Assembly: GCA_015680685.1 (NCBI GenBank)
Contig: MNCI01026491.1
Coordinates: 110,282-174,281, forward strand
Direction of reading: 5' to 3'
Length of the DNA stretch: 64,000 nt
Source of the DNA: Gnetum montanum
Lineage: Eukaryota > Streptophyta > Gnetopsida > Gnetales > Gnetaceae
In this document: positions 46,784-59,100 of the stretch, in pieces
Numbering within the stretch: the first letter of the stretch is position 1
How the letters are laid out: every line of letters begins with the position of its first letter
Notes under the pieces: generated by a model
Told to the model about the DNA's origin: nothing
Database searches by the model: none
The model's input: only the letters and a program-made list of their open reading frames with translations
Translations under genes and position numbers: made by a program

Positions 46784-49302
46784 ATGTCTCTCTCACATAG
46801 AAGTAAATATGCACTATATAGAGAACACATTCATTGGAGAAATAATGTGATGTATGATGAAGAACATTGGAGTGACAAACCTTATGCAAGTGTTTCTTAT
46901 GATCATGATCACCTTGACGACACTCAAAGACTACATTCATCTAAGGTAGAAAATCTTGGAGGAGATGACATAAGGTCTGAACTAAGGGAGACCTCAAGGC
47001 CTAAGACCTCCTCGAAACCAAAGAACGATAAATTAAGGAACCCTAGGAAACACCATAGAAGCCATGGCAATCTTTCTAGTTCCTCATCCTCCTCTTCCCC
47101 TTCAACATCTAGTTTTGACAAAGTTGAATGTTGGTATGGAGATAAGGTTTCACTAAAGGGTCAGACTAAAAATGGGAATCGAACCCATGGGAAGAATCAA
47201 AGACATCACCATGAACATAGACAACATCATCACGATCAAACACCTAGAGATAGAAATTTCCGTCATAACCTATTTGATGAACCCTTGAAGGTCACTAAGA
47301 GCTTGATGAAGGTAACAGAGGTCGTTAAGATATCTTGTAGGAATCACAAACAGAGTCACTTACCTAAGCTTGATATAAATAATATTCCTAAATTTTTAGG
47401 AGGCTATTATTTAGATCCATAACATCATTTACAAGCCTTCTAGGATGCCTATATTTGTTGCAACATTGAAAGTGGATGGAAAAAGCTTAAGCTCTTTCCT
47501 AGGATACTAATTGATAGAGCAGAAGTATGGTATCAATCATTGAGATTGAATTTAATTTGGCAATGGTCCACAATGCTAGAACCATTCAATGAGAAATACC
47601 AAACCTATGTAAGCGTGTCCAACTTGAGGAGATGGACCCAAGAGTGGAAGTAAGAACAACATGAACCCTTGGACATGGCCTTAGATAGATATTATGCATT
47701 AATAAATAAATGCCCAGGCCATGGTTTCTCTAAGGAAAGTAAAATTTTCCACATCTTAGATGGGCATCATAATGAAACAAAGGAGACCCTTAGGATGTAT
47801 GCCCCATGGTAATTATACGAGCTCCAAGCTCACTAGATCCAAGAGCTAATCAAGTGTGTGGAAAAAGAAGAAGGAGAGATATGAAAATGGAAGAATGTCA
47901 AGAAATATCAATGGAACCCAACTCTTCAACAAAAGGAGGTCCAGATTTATGGTAAGGAGAACAAAATCACTTTCGATAAGGTGATTCTGCAACAAACCTT
48001 GTCGATATAGAGGTCTATTGATGAACTTAAAGTAGATTTTAATAGGATGTCCAAATGAGTATATGAAAATGTTACAACTATCATTGAGATAGTTAAGGAG
48101 AGGATCATGTAAAATAAGCCAGGTGACCACAATAAACAAAGGATATAGAACCAAGAAATAGCTAGGAACACTTTTCGGCAAATAGGAAAAATGGCTAAAG
48201 AAAGTGAGGCTATAGACTCAATCACAGACGAAGATACTAGATGCAACATCTACATATATGACCATCCAAAGGCCACTGCCCAGTTTTGTTGCATCCATAG
48301 GAGTATTGGATAGGTGCCTTAAATCCAAAGTTTGTGCAAAAGCACATGTTTGGGAGATTTCTTCTCCCACAAGGTAATTATAGATAGTCCCACAACCGAC
48401 TGTACCATTCTAGGAGGACTTATTACCAGCCTCAACATGGTCATCAATAGTAGTGGCAATAACCATAGTCATGGGGAAGGCCACCACCAAATCAGTCCTA
48501 TCCTTCCCATCCATCAAAACAATATGGATATTATGTTCAACACCCCATTTCACCAACTAGTTCTACATCTTCTACTTCAAATCACCACTACCAATCTCCT
48601 GGGTACCATCAACCCATGACATCCCCAGAAGGATCACCACCTTGTGCCTCTTACCATTCATCCTACCTTCGATATTCTCATTCTCCAACTAATTATATGC
48701 CACTACTAGCAACACATGAAGGTTTGATACCATAATATCAACAAACAAATGCCACTTGTGCTGCAAATGTGCATAAACATATTGACACCAGTGGGTCTCA
48801 ACTGCAATGTCGGAAACATCCCTTCTAGAGGAAAGGCTGTAAGCTAAAGCAAACCACACATGAACCCATCACATCATCTAAGCCAGCACAATGCTAATCT
48901 ATTGCACCACTTTCCTTATCTCAACCAACATCCTCTAATCATATCCAAGGGCCACCATCCATCAGTACTCCAATCCCAAATGCAAATAATGAATCTAATA
49001 GTGTGGGGAGACAAATAAATCCATGCATACCATATCATGATCGAGGGTGTAGTCGTGGGCCAGACATCCATAATGTTAACACACCTTATGCCTTGACCCA
49101 CTATACATTAAACAATCAAATGTATGATCAATGATTTTTCTACCCAGCCACTACACCACCAACAGACACCCAGTGGTTGGGGCATGGATGGTTACTAATG
49201 TTTCATACATGCATGGATCCTATTTATCCACTTATTAATCCTTATCATGGCCAAATTTTTAGTCATGGGGGTCACCCCCATTCTAATCTTCAGGATTCTT
49301 AA
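46784..49302 (+). pseudogene. gag of element B
   Basis: ATG at 46784 opens a 212-codon frame: His- and Ser-rich N-terminal part (about 46900-47250), then 'LPKLDINNIPKFLGGYY' where the capsid core begins. After a stop at 47420 the same frame continues: 'HLQAF', 'GWKKLKLFPRILIDRAEVWY', 'MLEPFNEKYQTY' (to about 47610), 'YALINKCPGHGFSKES' near 47690, a coiled segment, and a degraded form of the CDIYxYExP motif near 48240. The C-terminal part (48330-49302) is P/S/T/H-rich with frameshifts and ends 'SNLQDS' stop at 49302. Binds element RNA and forms the particle in active relatives. Less decayed than A1/A2 gag, in keeping with B being the youngest insertion. Confidence 0.7.
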
Positions 49303-51220
49303 GTGCTTTTCATCTTTTTGTTTTACACATTTTTTATTTTGCATCTTCTTGTTTTCATGATTATTAATACTTTCTAATTTTTGTTTTACATCATCATTGG
49401 TACATTTGCTATTTCTTGAAAATTTTACACTTTCTTTTATATTTTCTTTTATTTTATTTTAATGTGTTTTTCTAACCTTTTGTTAGTAAGTGCCAAATAC
49501 AGTGGTAATGCGTTGTTTGATGGTGGCATGCACTATTTTGTTATTTGATTGTTGGTGTCTAGATTCTAGCTTTGAATTTTTTTAATGATGATTAGGACAT
49601 GGTTCTTTTTCATGCAACAAGTAGTGAGTCCATAACATCCATCCATCCACAAACTCTATGGTTTTCCTAGTTCTAGAAATGTGTAGTCCCTTTTTCATTA
49701 ATGAAACTTTAACAAACTTGTGAATTTGGTAGTTTTCAAAATTAGAAAGGATTCAAAGGTTTGAACAAGGTGTGACTTCAAGGGGATTCAGTATTCCTTA
49801 TGCCTTTCTATTTGCCTGGGTGCATGTGTGTTTTCATGGATTTCTTATCATTCCATGTCAACCAACAAAAGGAAGTTGAATAAGTCTTTGCATGGTATGG
49901 TTCTCATTAGAAAAAAAATAATGGGAATTCAAAGCACACCCTTTAGACAAAATAAACGCATACATCTTTGCATGGTGTGGTTCCCATTTAAAAAAGTAAA
50001 TGATGAGAATTCAAAGCACACCCCTTAGACAAAATAAACAGGCTACAAGCACTAGTTATGAAACTAGAAAGACATGTTACCCATGCCTGAAGGTCCCCTC
50101 TAACTAAGGCCCTTCCTCACTTCCTACTTCTATTTTCTTCTCTAATAAAGAATGGTGGTTGTTTTGTGGGGGCACTCTTGTGTCCCAGGGGGATGGACTG
50201 GTCTTAGAATGATGATGCAAAGTCATTGAACTTGGTTGGTTTTGGTCTGGAATAATGATGGATCCTATCAAGTAATTTAACCATAAAATTCAAAAGGGAC
50301 TTCATGTGACCATAATCAGGAACTCCATTCCACTCTCTCTCATTCATCTCTGCTTTCCATGTCTCACCTCACTACTAGTTTGATGTTCTTATTTGATGTC
50401 CTGGTTTGATGTGTTGGAATTCTTAGGTAGTTTCTTTTAGGTTTTTGTGATTAACCTTTCATAACCATTAGTCATCCACAGAGCCCACAGGCTCTTTGTT
50501 TGAAGTTATGTAAGGGCATAAAAGGCCTATGCCTGCTTCGGGGAGGACCCATCTTTTGGTTGGGTTAGTTAAGTTCTTTACCCTTACACACTCTTACAAT
50601 CAAATCCTTTTATTTACCTCATTAATGACATCCAATTGTGCACATCTTCACAACATTTTTCAGTGAATTTTCCTTTTTATTATTTTGAATTCTTACACCC
50701 TCTTCAAATATTTCTTTGTGTTGAAATTTTTTCAAATTTAATGAATTGATTATCTATTTTACCCTATTTGTCAGTCTTCCTGCTAACACTACTAAAGGAA
50801 TCAATCTACCACAATCACAACCTAGACAAGTGTATCCATTGATGAGATATGACATTTAATAGTTATGTGTTACACATTACATGCTAATTCATGACTTTGT
50901 TGTGATTGCAATGGGAATCATGGACTAGAAGCGGGATTGTCTTCACCAAGAATGATGTAGCAGTGCCACACAATGTGGACCATTCATGATCGTTGGATCC
51001 TCTCTCTCAACTCTTCAGCTGCTAAGAGGCATTGGATGTCAATTTTATCTAAGTTGTTCTTTTCTCTTATCATGAACATCCAATTTTGTAAAGATTGTAA
51101 CTCCATACATTTGGGCCCTTAGAGTTAGTTTGTTTAAGTCAATCAATAATTCCATACCTTCTCAATATTTTGTAAAGAACTAGTTTCTCATTTTGTTTAA
51201 CTTAAGAACAAGTTTTTATT
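49303..51220 (+). other. Internal non-coding region of B
   Basis: T-rich start ('ctttttgttttacac') then sequence homologous to the A1 spacer (17880-19330) and A2 spacer. A 90-bp tandem duplication lies at 49885-50040 ('tctttgcatggtgtgg' twice). Ends with 'ttcagtcatgggggta' before the 3' LTR. It therefore looks like an Athila-like element whose pol and 3' ORF have been deleted, the gag end being joined to the spacer. Confidence 0.65.
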
Positions 51221-51222
51221 CA

Positions 51223-51234
51223 GTCATGGGGGTA
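51223..51234 (+). other. Polypurine tract of B
   Basis: 'gtcatgggggta' immediately before TGATGAGTC; the least decayed copy of this motif in the window. Confidence 0.8.
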
Positions 51235-52068
51235 TGATGAGTCATGATTTATCAGGCCCCGATGTTGGATACTTGACGTTGAAGCCTTGATGTTGGGTTT
51301 CCAATATTAGAGCCCAGATGCGATGTCAGATATCCAATGTCATAGGATATACACCAGCCTATAAATATAGTGCTTGGGCTCATGATTTTCATATTAGTTT
51401 TTCATAGTTTTTCCAATCAAAGTAGTGAAGCTCTTGTAGTTTGTTTTCTCCAGAGTTAGAATATTTTGAGTGCTTGTAGTAGGAGTTTGAGTGTGTATGA
51501 ATCTTTGTTCAAACATTGATGTACCTAAGCACAATAATGTGATGGAAATAAAAATAAACTCTTTTGATAATCCTTGCAGTACTGAGAATAAATTAATGTT
51601 TTCTTTAATGCACTTTACTTTAATGGATTTAAATTAAACAATTAATTTCCAGTTGTTAATGAGCATAAGCATGACCACTTTGAGCATACATATAGTGCTT
51701 GGTAACCTAGCCATGCTTAACGTTTGGTAGCCTAGCAATGATATATGTGTTCAAGAAAGTGGGATAGGTACTTGTTTTAGGCTAGCTAAGCTAGTTTAGA
51801 TCTTATTTTCCATTGTTCATTAGCTTAATTAATTCTTCTCTTTATCATCATTAGGAGCAAAGTAGAATTGGACAGCATTATATGCCTCACTTTGGACTAA
51901 ACCATACGTGACAAAGCTACCACTAGTCCAAGTGGGAAGATAGTGAACTACGATCAAAGAAAAATGATCTAGATGCCACAACTAGTCCCATCCACGAAAT
52001 TCAACTAAATCGTGTGTGAATACTTGTGATTCGTATGACTGAGCATAGGGGTACCTCATCGCTCATCA
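51235..52068 (+). repeat. 3' LTR of B
   Basis: 834 bp, TGATGAGTC...CGCTCATCA. Compared by eye the two LTRs differ at roughly one base in ten to fifteen, with small indels (for example around 'gtcggatacccaatgctagg'). Confidence 0.85.
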
Positions 52069-52073
52069 ATGTT

Positions 52074-53240
52074 CAAAAACTTGAAATCAATACATACCCA
52101 CCATTTACCACCTTTCTTTAACACAATTGCAAGTGGACTAACCCACTCACTATTCATGATTGGATAGATGAATCCTACCTTGAGGAGTTGTTCAACTTCC
52201 TCTTTGATGATTTACTTCAATTTGGAATTTAGTCACTACTACAGCTGCCTCTTTGGCTTGATGGAAGGATCAGTATAAATGCAATACTAGCATATCTTAG
52301 GATCAATCCTAGTGAGTTTAGGATATGACCAAGTAACGGCTGTTGGCCATTTGTTAACCACATTCAGTAGCTTTTCTTTTCATTCATGAGCAACATTAGC
52401 ATTAATTATTACCAATTTCCATTTGTTAGAAATGCATACTCCATGCCAGTAGGTAGATTTATCAACTCTAAGGACTCCTGTTTAAAATTTTCAAGGATTT
52501 CCAACTCTTCCCAATAAGTGTCATTAGGTTCATCATCAAAGATTTAGCAATGAACTTGCTCCAATTCATCCATGCCTTTAACATGGTCATATGTTAAGCT
52601 CTTAGTTGATTCCATGCAAAGTGTGCTACGTTTAGGATTAGTTGTTAGCCACTAGGTGCCCTCTTATTTTATGGTTGCTACATATAGGTACTTTTGGATT
52701 TTAGATTCATCTGCACACTATTTGAATGCTTTGATTGATGTGCTTTTAATAGATTAGAGTTTCTACATAAAGTTACACGTAGTATCACTATACGTAATGC
52801 ATAATACTCTCTTCTTTTCGATATTTTTGAATACATTTTTCTTAGAAATCTCTAGGGAAAGATCTCTAATGCTCATTCACACATCAACAATGCTTAACCA
52901 AGCTCTTCCATAATGATTGGGAAGTTCCCCTTGCAATTTTCCATCTTGATCACTAGGAAATTGGCAAGATATGAGCATGCACAGACAGTGGTCACAATGT
53001 CCTCCACTAATCCCAATTGAATAGTGATGGACTGATCGGTCAATTCTAAATGAATGTTGCACTTCTTGAAAGGAGTTAGGTTCCAGGCTTTGTACATTTT
53101 GTGAAAAATTAGATTAACATCAGAACCTGAATTAAGAAGAGACTTTCATGACTCATTTCTAAGAATCTATGAGTAGATGAGGAACTTTTAGGATCAATTC
53201 TTTTCCTAGGAAGGCTTCTAGCCTTGATCCAATCAAACAC
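52074..53240 (-). pseudogene. N-terminal RT, linker and protease of A2
   Basis: Minus strand: protease region 53160-52890 with 'SLLNSGSDVNLIFHKMY' (Asn for the catalytic Asp, codon at 53133-53131) followed by 'NIHLELTDQSITIQLGL'; PR-RT linker about 52700-52330; RT N-terminus about 52300-52074 ('SEWVSPLAIVLKKGGKW...CIDFKFLN'). The RT frame is interrupted after 'FLN' by element B. Confidence 0.7.
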
Positions 53241-53329
53241 AACATGGGTTAACATGACTGTACAAATTTTGGGAGGCATTTGGTTTGAAGCGTTCTTAAA
53301 GGAAATAGATGCAAAGGATGAAGGAGACA

Positions 53330-55640
53330 TAGGATGACCAACTGCATCAGTCAGTAAGGACTTTGTAGGGCTATTGGTTTGAAAGAATGGTCATTTTCTA
53401 AGTTTGGGTTACAAACCACTCAATCAAGGAACCAATTGTAAGTTAATGACCTTGGTAGCATTACGTTGTTGTGGCTGTGTGGGAATTTCATCCTACATGG
53501 ATGAAGCAGGCTGTAACTGGGTTGAGGGTGGAGGGACCTTTGTAGAAGGATGAGGAGGATACTGATGTAATGGGGATTCCCCTCTAGGAGATGGAGAATG
53601 AACTTTGTAGTACTCTAGAGGATAGTAATGATGCTAAAAACAAGCATGATTAGAAGAGTCATGTAGAGACATGGGTTGCTAAACATAGTACCCATACGAA
53701 TTTGGCTACTTGTAAGGGTACTACTGCCTTGGTGGTGGCATCCCCCATGACCATAGGTGCAACCACTACTAATACTGCTCATATGATCATGGTGGAGTTC
53801 CACTTGGATAATAAGCTTATTGTTTGTGGAACTACTTGGGATTGCCTCTAGGATAAGGTAATCTTCTGTGTGTTTGCCTTCTTGCTAGCCTAGGATTCAA
53901 AGCATACACCCTAGATTCTTGCAAGTGTGACAAAATAGAGCAACATCCCTTAGGATGTTCATATTAGTAGATGTCACACCCTCCATCATCATCTGATTCT
54001 GACTCAACAACCTCTTTGACTATAGTAGCTTTGCCCTTATCCCTTTAGTAGGCATGTTCAACTTCTTTCCTTCTCATGTGATCATGGTCACTACCTTTGC
54101 TCTTTAGATTCCTTTGCATTTTTTAGAGCTATTTGAAATTTTTCATCCAGATATTCCCACATTTTTTTCACCTTGGCCAAAATTCTAGAAATAGATTTTT
54201 GAATTGGTAAGGTTTTTTGCTACACCACTTCATCAAGTGGTGCTTCCTCCTCACTAGGATAGAATCAAACCTCCCTTTTTCTAATGAAAGGGTTCTAGTT
54301 ATATTCTTTAGCACTTTTCCATTTTCTCAACTCTCCTTCTTCTTTTGCAACCTATTCAATGAGTCTTTGCATCTGATGGACCTTTAGTTCTGACAATCTC
54401 CCTTGGTCATAGATCCCAAGGGTTCTTCTTGTTTCTGATCAAAGCCCATCTATGATATGGTGAAGCTACTCCTACTAAGAATAACAATGGCCAAGACATC
54501 TGTGCAAAAGAGAATAATACCTAACCATGGTTACATCCAAGGGTTCATGTATTCCTTATCACTAGCCTTCAAGTACATTTGATACTTGTCATTTAATAGT
54601 TGAAGCATCGTACTCCATCTACAAATTGATTTTGGTTGTAAGGAGTGGTACCAAATTTCTACTTCTATTGTGCGTGTCTTAGGAAATAGCTTAAGTTTTT
54701 GCTAATTGTTCTCTATGTTCTACAAGGCACATGCATCATGAAATGCTTGAAGATGAATCTATGGATTTGAGTTATATCCTCCCTCAAATATGGGAATATT
54801 TTTCATTTCCAATCTCTTGATTCTACTATCTTTCACATACCTGGTTAGAATTTTGACTACCTTTGTGATTTTTAGCATGCTTCAAGTTATAAGGAAAGGC
54901 TCATCATCATCATAATTTTGATGATGCCTATGATGTCCTCTATTACCCCTTCATTCATGGCAAGGTTGATGATCATTCTCCCACTATTCATCTCCATCAC
55001 TGTTTCGTCCTCTACTATTTCGATTAGATTCAAAGGAGGCAGGAGAAGATGTAGATGAAGAGGATGAAGAGGGAGGAGGATTGTCACCACCATAGTGTTT
55101 ACCAACTCCTCTCCACTTTCATGGCCATGGTCATCAAGTTTATCATTATCATGATGCTTGCTCGAGCCCCTACCTTGACTTCCACTTTTGCCTTAACCAA
55201 GATTGTTGATAGTGGACTATAAGTTCGGGTTCAAGCCACCTTCACCAAAGTCAAGGGGTGTAGAACCTTCATGTTGAGAACCCCTAGAGGAAGGATCCTC
55301 ATTGTCTTTTTGATTCAAAAAGAATAAGGGGTTAGTGAACTATTTTCTCTTTGTAGCTTCATGGTTCTTCTCTTGGTGTCAATCTCTTTTGTGTTGTGTT
55401 CCCATGGGATGGTAGTCTCAATAGTCATGGTCTTGCAAAATATACTCTTTGTGAAGATCCTAGATGCCCAAGCTTTGAAGAGTTTGAAGCAGCATCATAG
55501 GAATAGATCGATCTGGAGGCAACAGAACATTACCCTTCATGTCTCTCCACCATAACTATTTATCTAGATGTAGGATGAAGGTGAAATCGAGTAGAAACTC
55601 ATCTGGATGAGTGTACACCACTTTGAATTCTTGAGGCATG
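53330..55640 (-). pseudogene. gag of A2
   Basis: Minus strand from 'MPQEFKVVYTHPDEF' (ATG near 55640) through 'NEDPSSRGSQHEGSTPLDFGEGGLN' (55300-55230), a Ser/Leu-rich tract (55080-55020), a capsid core near 54780-54560 and the conserved 'CDIY-YEHPKGC' motif (about 53985-53945) to a P/Y/H-rich tail with repeated 'PPSRGESP'-like phrases. Collinear with A1 gag. Broken by many stops. Confidence 0.65.
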
Positions 55641-55818
55641 GTTGTTTTGATTCATCATACCTTTCAGAAGAATACATTTTGGATTAAAAGAAAAATTTAG
55701 TGTGCTTTAAGTATAATTATTATTTTTATGTTTTGAATGATCGCAACTTTAGGATTCATTCCAACAATCTTAAATAATTTTTACTAAGTCCTAGATAATG
55801 CACATATTAAATTAGAAG

Positions 55819-55836
55819 TCCTTGAAAATGGTACCA
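55819..55836 (-). other. Primer-binding site of A2 (decayed)
   Basis: Minus strand 'tggtaccattttcaagga' one base from the LTR end TCATCA. It retains the TGG-ACCATT and GGA parts of the tRNA-Asp-type site seen in B. Confidence 0.55.
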
Positions 55837-55837
55837 A

Positions 55838-56753
55838 TGATGAACATTGAGTAGGCCCTACACCCAATCATATAAATCACTAAGTATTCATGTGTGATTC
55901 GATTGCATTCCATGGACTTATAGCCTTCTAAGTGCACTAGTCTTTAAGTGAAAGTAACTGTTGTAATCATTGTCTTCCCAATTACACGTGTAAAATGCAA
56001 TGATATGATTAAGTGCAATTGAGGCACATGATTTTTATCATTTTTATGTTTTATGTTTGAAGTCACCTAAGAATAAAGAATAAAGAAATATATATTTAAT
56101 TGCTAATTTACTCTAAGAAACTAACATCTAACTAATCCTAACATAAGCATTCATTCCCATTTTCCGTACACATCCTTAATGCTACTGGGTTCTCAAACAT
56201 TAAGCATTACTAGGATTACCAAGCACCAAGCGTATTCTTGAAGTGGTCATACTCATGTGCTTAATTAATCACTATTTAATCTATCTTAATCTAGCTTAAT
56301 TTAGCTTACATTAGCTTAATTTAATTACTTTAACTACTTAAAGCATTAAATGAAATTACTTAAAATATTAAATGCATAAAGTAAATAATTAATTTATTTC
56401 AAAGTGCTATAAGGTTTGTGAAAAAGCTCATCTTTATTGTCACACACACTATAGTGCTCAGGTATAATAGTACTCGAATAAAGATTCATACACTCTTTAA
56501 CTCCTACTGCGGGCACTTAGAAAAATATTCTAACTTTCAAGTGGAAAAACTATTAGAGTTTCACTACAACTATGAGACTTATGCCATAAATTCCATTACT
56601 AAGCATCTATTTATTGGCAAAATAGGGAGCCCAATTAATGGTTATATGTCAATGGGTCAAACCTACGTCGATAGGATCTTGTCAATTAGATCTCATTGAT
56701 GGGGTCATGTCGACAACATCTCGTCGACATGGCCAAACCATGACACTTCCTCA
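55838..56753 (-). repeat. 5' LTR of A2 (right end)
   Basis: Minus strand TGAGGAAG (56753) to GTTCATCA (55838). It carries 'tttattggcaaaatag'-type sequence in place of a clear TATA box and matches the left LTR throughout ('aatattctaactttcaa(a/g)tgg', 'gcattaaatg'). Confidence 0.85.
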
Positions 56754-57439
56754 ATTGGTAATATGGGGTTTACCAAATTTAAAGGTGTTCCTTTCATGAA
56801 TACTTTATCTATTCATGTGGACTTACAAAAGAGAAAATCTCCTTCAAACCAAAAAACTTGAAGTGAGAAGCATTCATGTGGACAGATAAGTGGTTCTAAG
56901 AAAACCTCATTGAGATGATTTTTACATAGGAAATTCCACAAAGTTAGAAAGTGTTTCCTAAGAACTAGTAATGGTGAGGTGAGTAGACTTGTTCCTACCA
57001 AGGAATGAAGGAGGAATCCAATGACATGAGTTTAATTTCTCATAAGGATGTAAGGGGAAGGGGCATTAAGTACATAAAGATCTATCAAATGGTTGGATCA
57101 AGAAGGAAGTGCATTTAGAGTTCTTGGCACATTTGGAAAACACCTTATAATATGAGGATTTGTGGGTTGGAGTAGATGTTGTGAAAGAAAGAACAAACCT
57201 TATCCTAAGGTTTTATATGCAAGAAGAGATGTCCCTACCTTCTTGGCTATGGAATAGGTAAAACCCCTTCAGTTACTAAAGAAATGGAATAGGGGAAATA
57301 TGTCAAGTAGACAAACCTAATGATGGATGAATTTTAACTTGGATAGGTGACCCATATTACATATATGATAGGTCATTCATTGGCCATGGATTTGTGTAGG
57401 AGGTTGTTATTTTTGCAAGAGAATTAGAAGATAAGAAAT

Positions 57440-57830
57440 CTTTCTTAACTAGTTGCCTTACATTGTATGTAGAGATCGCCTTAGTCACAAATGTAAATGC
57501 TCAACATTGCATGCATAGGATATCATCTCTTTTAGTTGAAAGTTGAAATGCTAACAAGTTTTCATAGGTAGGTATTTCTATATTGTCAACAAGGATCGTT
57601 ACCCTTGTGTCATGGGTAGGTACTATTGCTACTCATGCTGTAAAGAGAGGTCATTTTATGTTAGAAAGTTAGGATACTAGCAATCTATAACCTGGGTAGG
57701 TACCCTAGATTGCATGCCTAAAAGGTTATTCTTAGGTTCCAAAGTATGGATACTTCACATTACATGTATGGAAGATCACCTTCTTTATGGGTAGGATAGG
57801 AAACTAGTTGGATTTGATAATTTAAAACTC
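57440..57830. repeat. Degenerate tandem array, period about 126 bp
   Basis: 'cattgcatgcatag...gatcacctt'-like words occur at about 57461, 57505, 57581, 57631, 57708 and 57758, alternating short and long spacing, so every second one is 120-127 bp apart. The words 'gaaagttgaaatgctaac' (57537) and 'gaaagttaggatactagc' (57664) repeat at the same period, as does 'gggtaggtac' (57614, 57694). 56754-57440 continues the host of A2 with no supported gene; 57830-58970 shows nothing. Confidence 0.5.
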
Positions 57831-58970
57831 TCATGTTACTTAAGAATACATGGACACCACTACGTACACATTATTGAGTTGTGAGATTTGATGAATACCT
57901 TATTAGCCTTAGAAAAATTAGTATAACCTTTGTACGGAAGGATGGATTAAAGGTACTAGAAGTAGGCATGACCTATAGGACTCTCAAGTAGGGACACAAG
58001 AATTCATGAATATATAAATTAGTTGAGTTTCAAACTTTGAGTTTTACACTAGATGAAAAGTTTGGTCTAACATTGAATGCTTAACTAGTCCCCTCTGTAT
58101 GACAAGCATTAGGCCTTCCTATATCTAGTTTACATATAAGGGTAAAGAAAAATATGTTAGAGTAATTGAAAAATTCAAAATAAAGGTAGAAAATGGGCAT
58201 AGAACTTGAAGGGCTTAACTAAGTAAGAAATACTATAGGTTCCAATTGTGATCCTAAACTATCAAATAGATTTCAAGAACTAACAGTGAACATGATGGAG
58301 TTGGAAGCTAATAAGTCTATATGAGAAATAGGAACTCCACACTTTTGCAAGGTTTTAAAGATGCATAGAGATAAATTACAATTTAACTATATAGAAGAAT
58401 AATTTGATAGAGACTTTTAATGAGGAAAAGGAAAGATTAAATACCATGGTGAAAAATCTACAAGAACAAGCTATAACTGAAGAGTTCACTACTTACTATA
58501 GGAAATTATTATTCTCTATTGTATAATTGAGTTGTGAACTATCATTTGCACCCACTATGTATTCACTATTACTTTTGATGATGTAAAATGATGTTAAAGA
58601 AGAGTCCCTCAGAAAGTCCTCTAACAAAAAGTCTTTAGGTCATGATTCTAATGTTTCACTGTCAATGCCAACTAATTTACCATATTCTAAATACACAGTA
58701 AAAGACACACCTCCTAAATCAAGGGAAGAGTCATCATCTAGCATTTTTAACAGTTTATTGAATGCAAATATAAAATTTTTTTATTGTTGATGTTATTAGT
58801 CTTAAGGATTTTTCTTGCTTGTAATTTAAACATGATACCTCTGTATTTCACTATGGAGTTATAAATTCACTTATTTATCCTAACAAGTGTATTTTCTTTC
58901 CTATTGATTTACACTAATTTTATGCTATAATATATTTTGGAGGTGTTGGAACCATGAAATAACTGTACTA

Positions 58971-59100
58971 TAGGTACACCCTAAATTATATAGTCAAATT
59001 AGAGCTTTAAAACTTAGCATTACTGACTAGAATCAAACCCATGACTTGGAGCTTTTTAAATCAAGAGTTTTATCACTAGGCTAACATCTTATTATTGTTA
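58971..59100 (-). mobile_element. SINE-like repeat, copy S4
   Basis: Minus strand: 'gatgttagcctagtgataaa' head, 'aagtcatgggtttgattcta' B-box region, tail 'aagttttaaagctctaattt' 'gactatataatttagggtgt' 'acctat'. It aligns with S1 through head and tail. 59100-61400 is AT-rich with no supported gene. Confidence 0.65.

Larger units (their letters stand above)
45722..52068 (+). mobile_element. Element B: gag-only non-autonomous LTR retrotransposon nested in A2
   Basis: LTRs 45722-46545 (824 bp) and 51235-52068 (834 bp), primer site 46547, gag-like reading frame 46784 to about 49302, 1.9 kb non-coding, polypurine tract, 3' LTR. Flanks are AAGTT (45717-45721) and ATGTT (52069-52073), a one-mismatch target duplication, and the A2 RT frame resumes exactly across the insertion. 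No protease, RT, integrase or 3' ORF sequence is detectable in 4.7 kb of internal DNA, so it fits the TR-GAG class (terminal repeats with gag only), mobilised in trans. LTR ends, primer site and polypurine tract match A1/A2, its likely partners. An N and a local duplication at 46483-46707 look like assembly error. Confidence 0.85.
36924..56753 (-). mobile_element. Element A2: Athila-like retrotransposon, interrupted by element B
   Basis: LTRs 36924-37842 (919 bp) and 55838-56753 (916 bp) enclose, in minus orientation, primer site, gag, PR, RT/RNase H, integrase, spacer, 3' ORF and polypurine tract. Perfect 5-bp target duplication ATTGG at 36919-36923 and 56754-56758. Without nested B (45722-52068 plus its duplication) A2 is about 13.5 kb, similar to A1 (12.9 kb). 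It is the same family as A1, with LTRs differing at the 5' end. Every ORF has stops. The intact target duplication and near-equal LTR lengths indicate an integration younger than A1's, but older than B. Confidence 0.9.
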
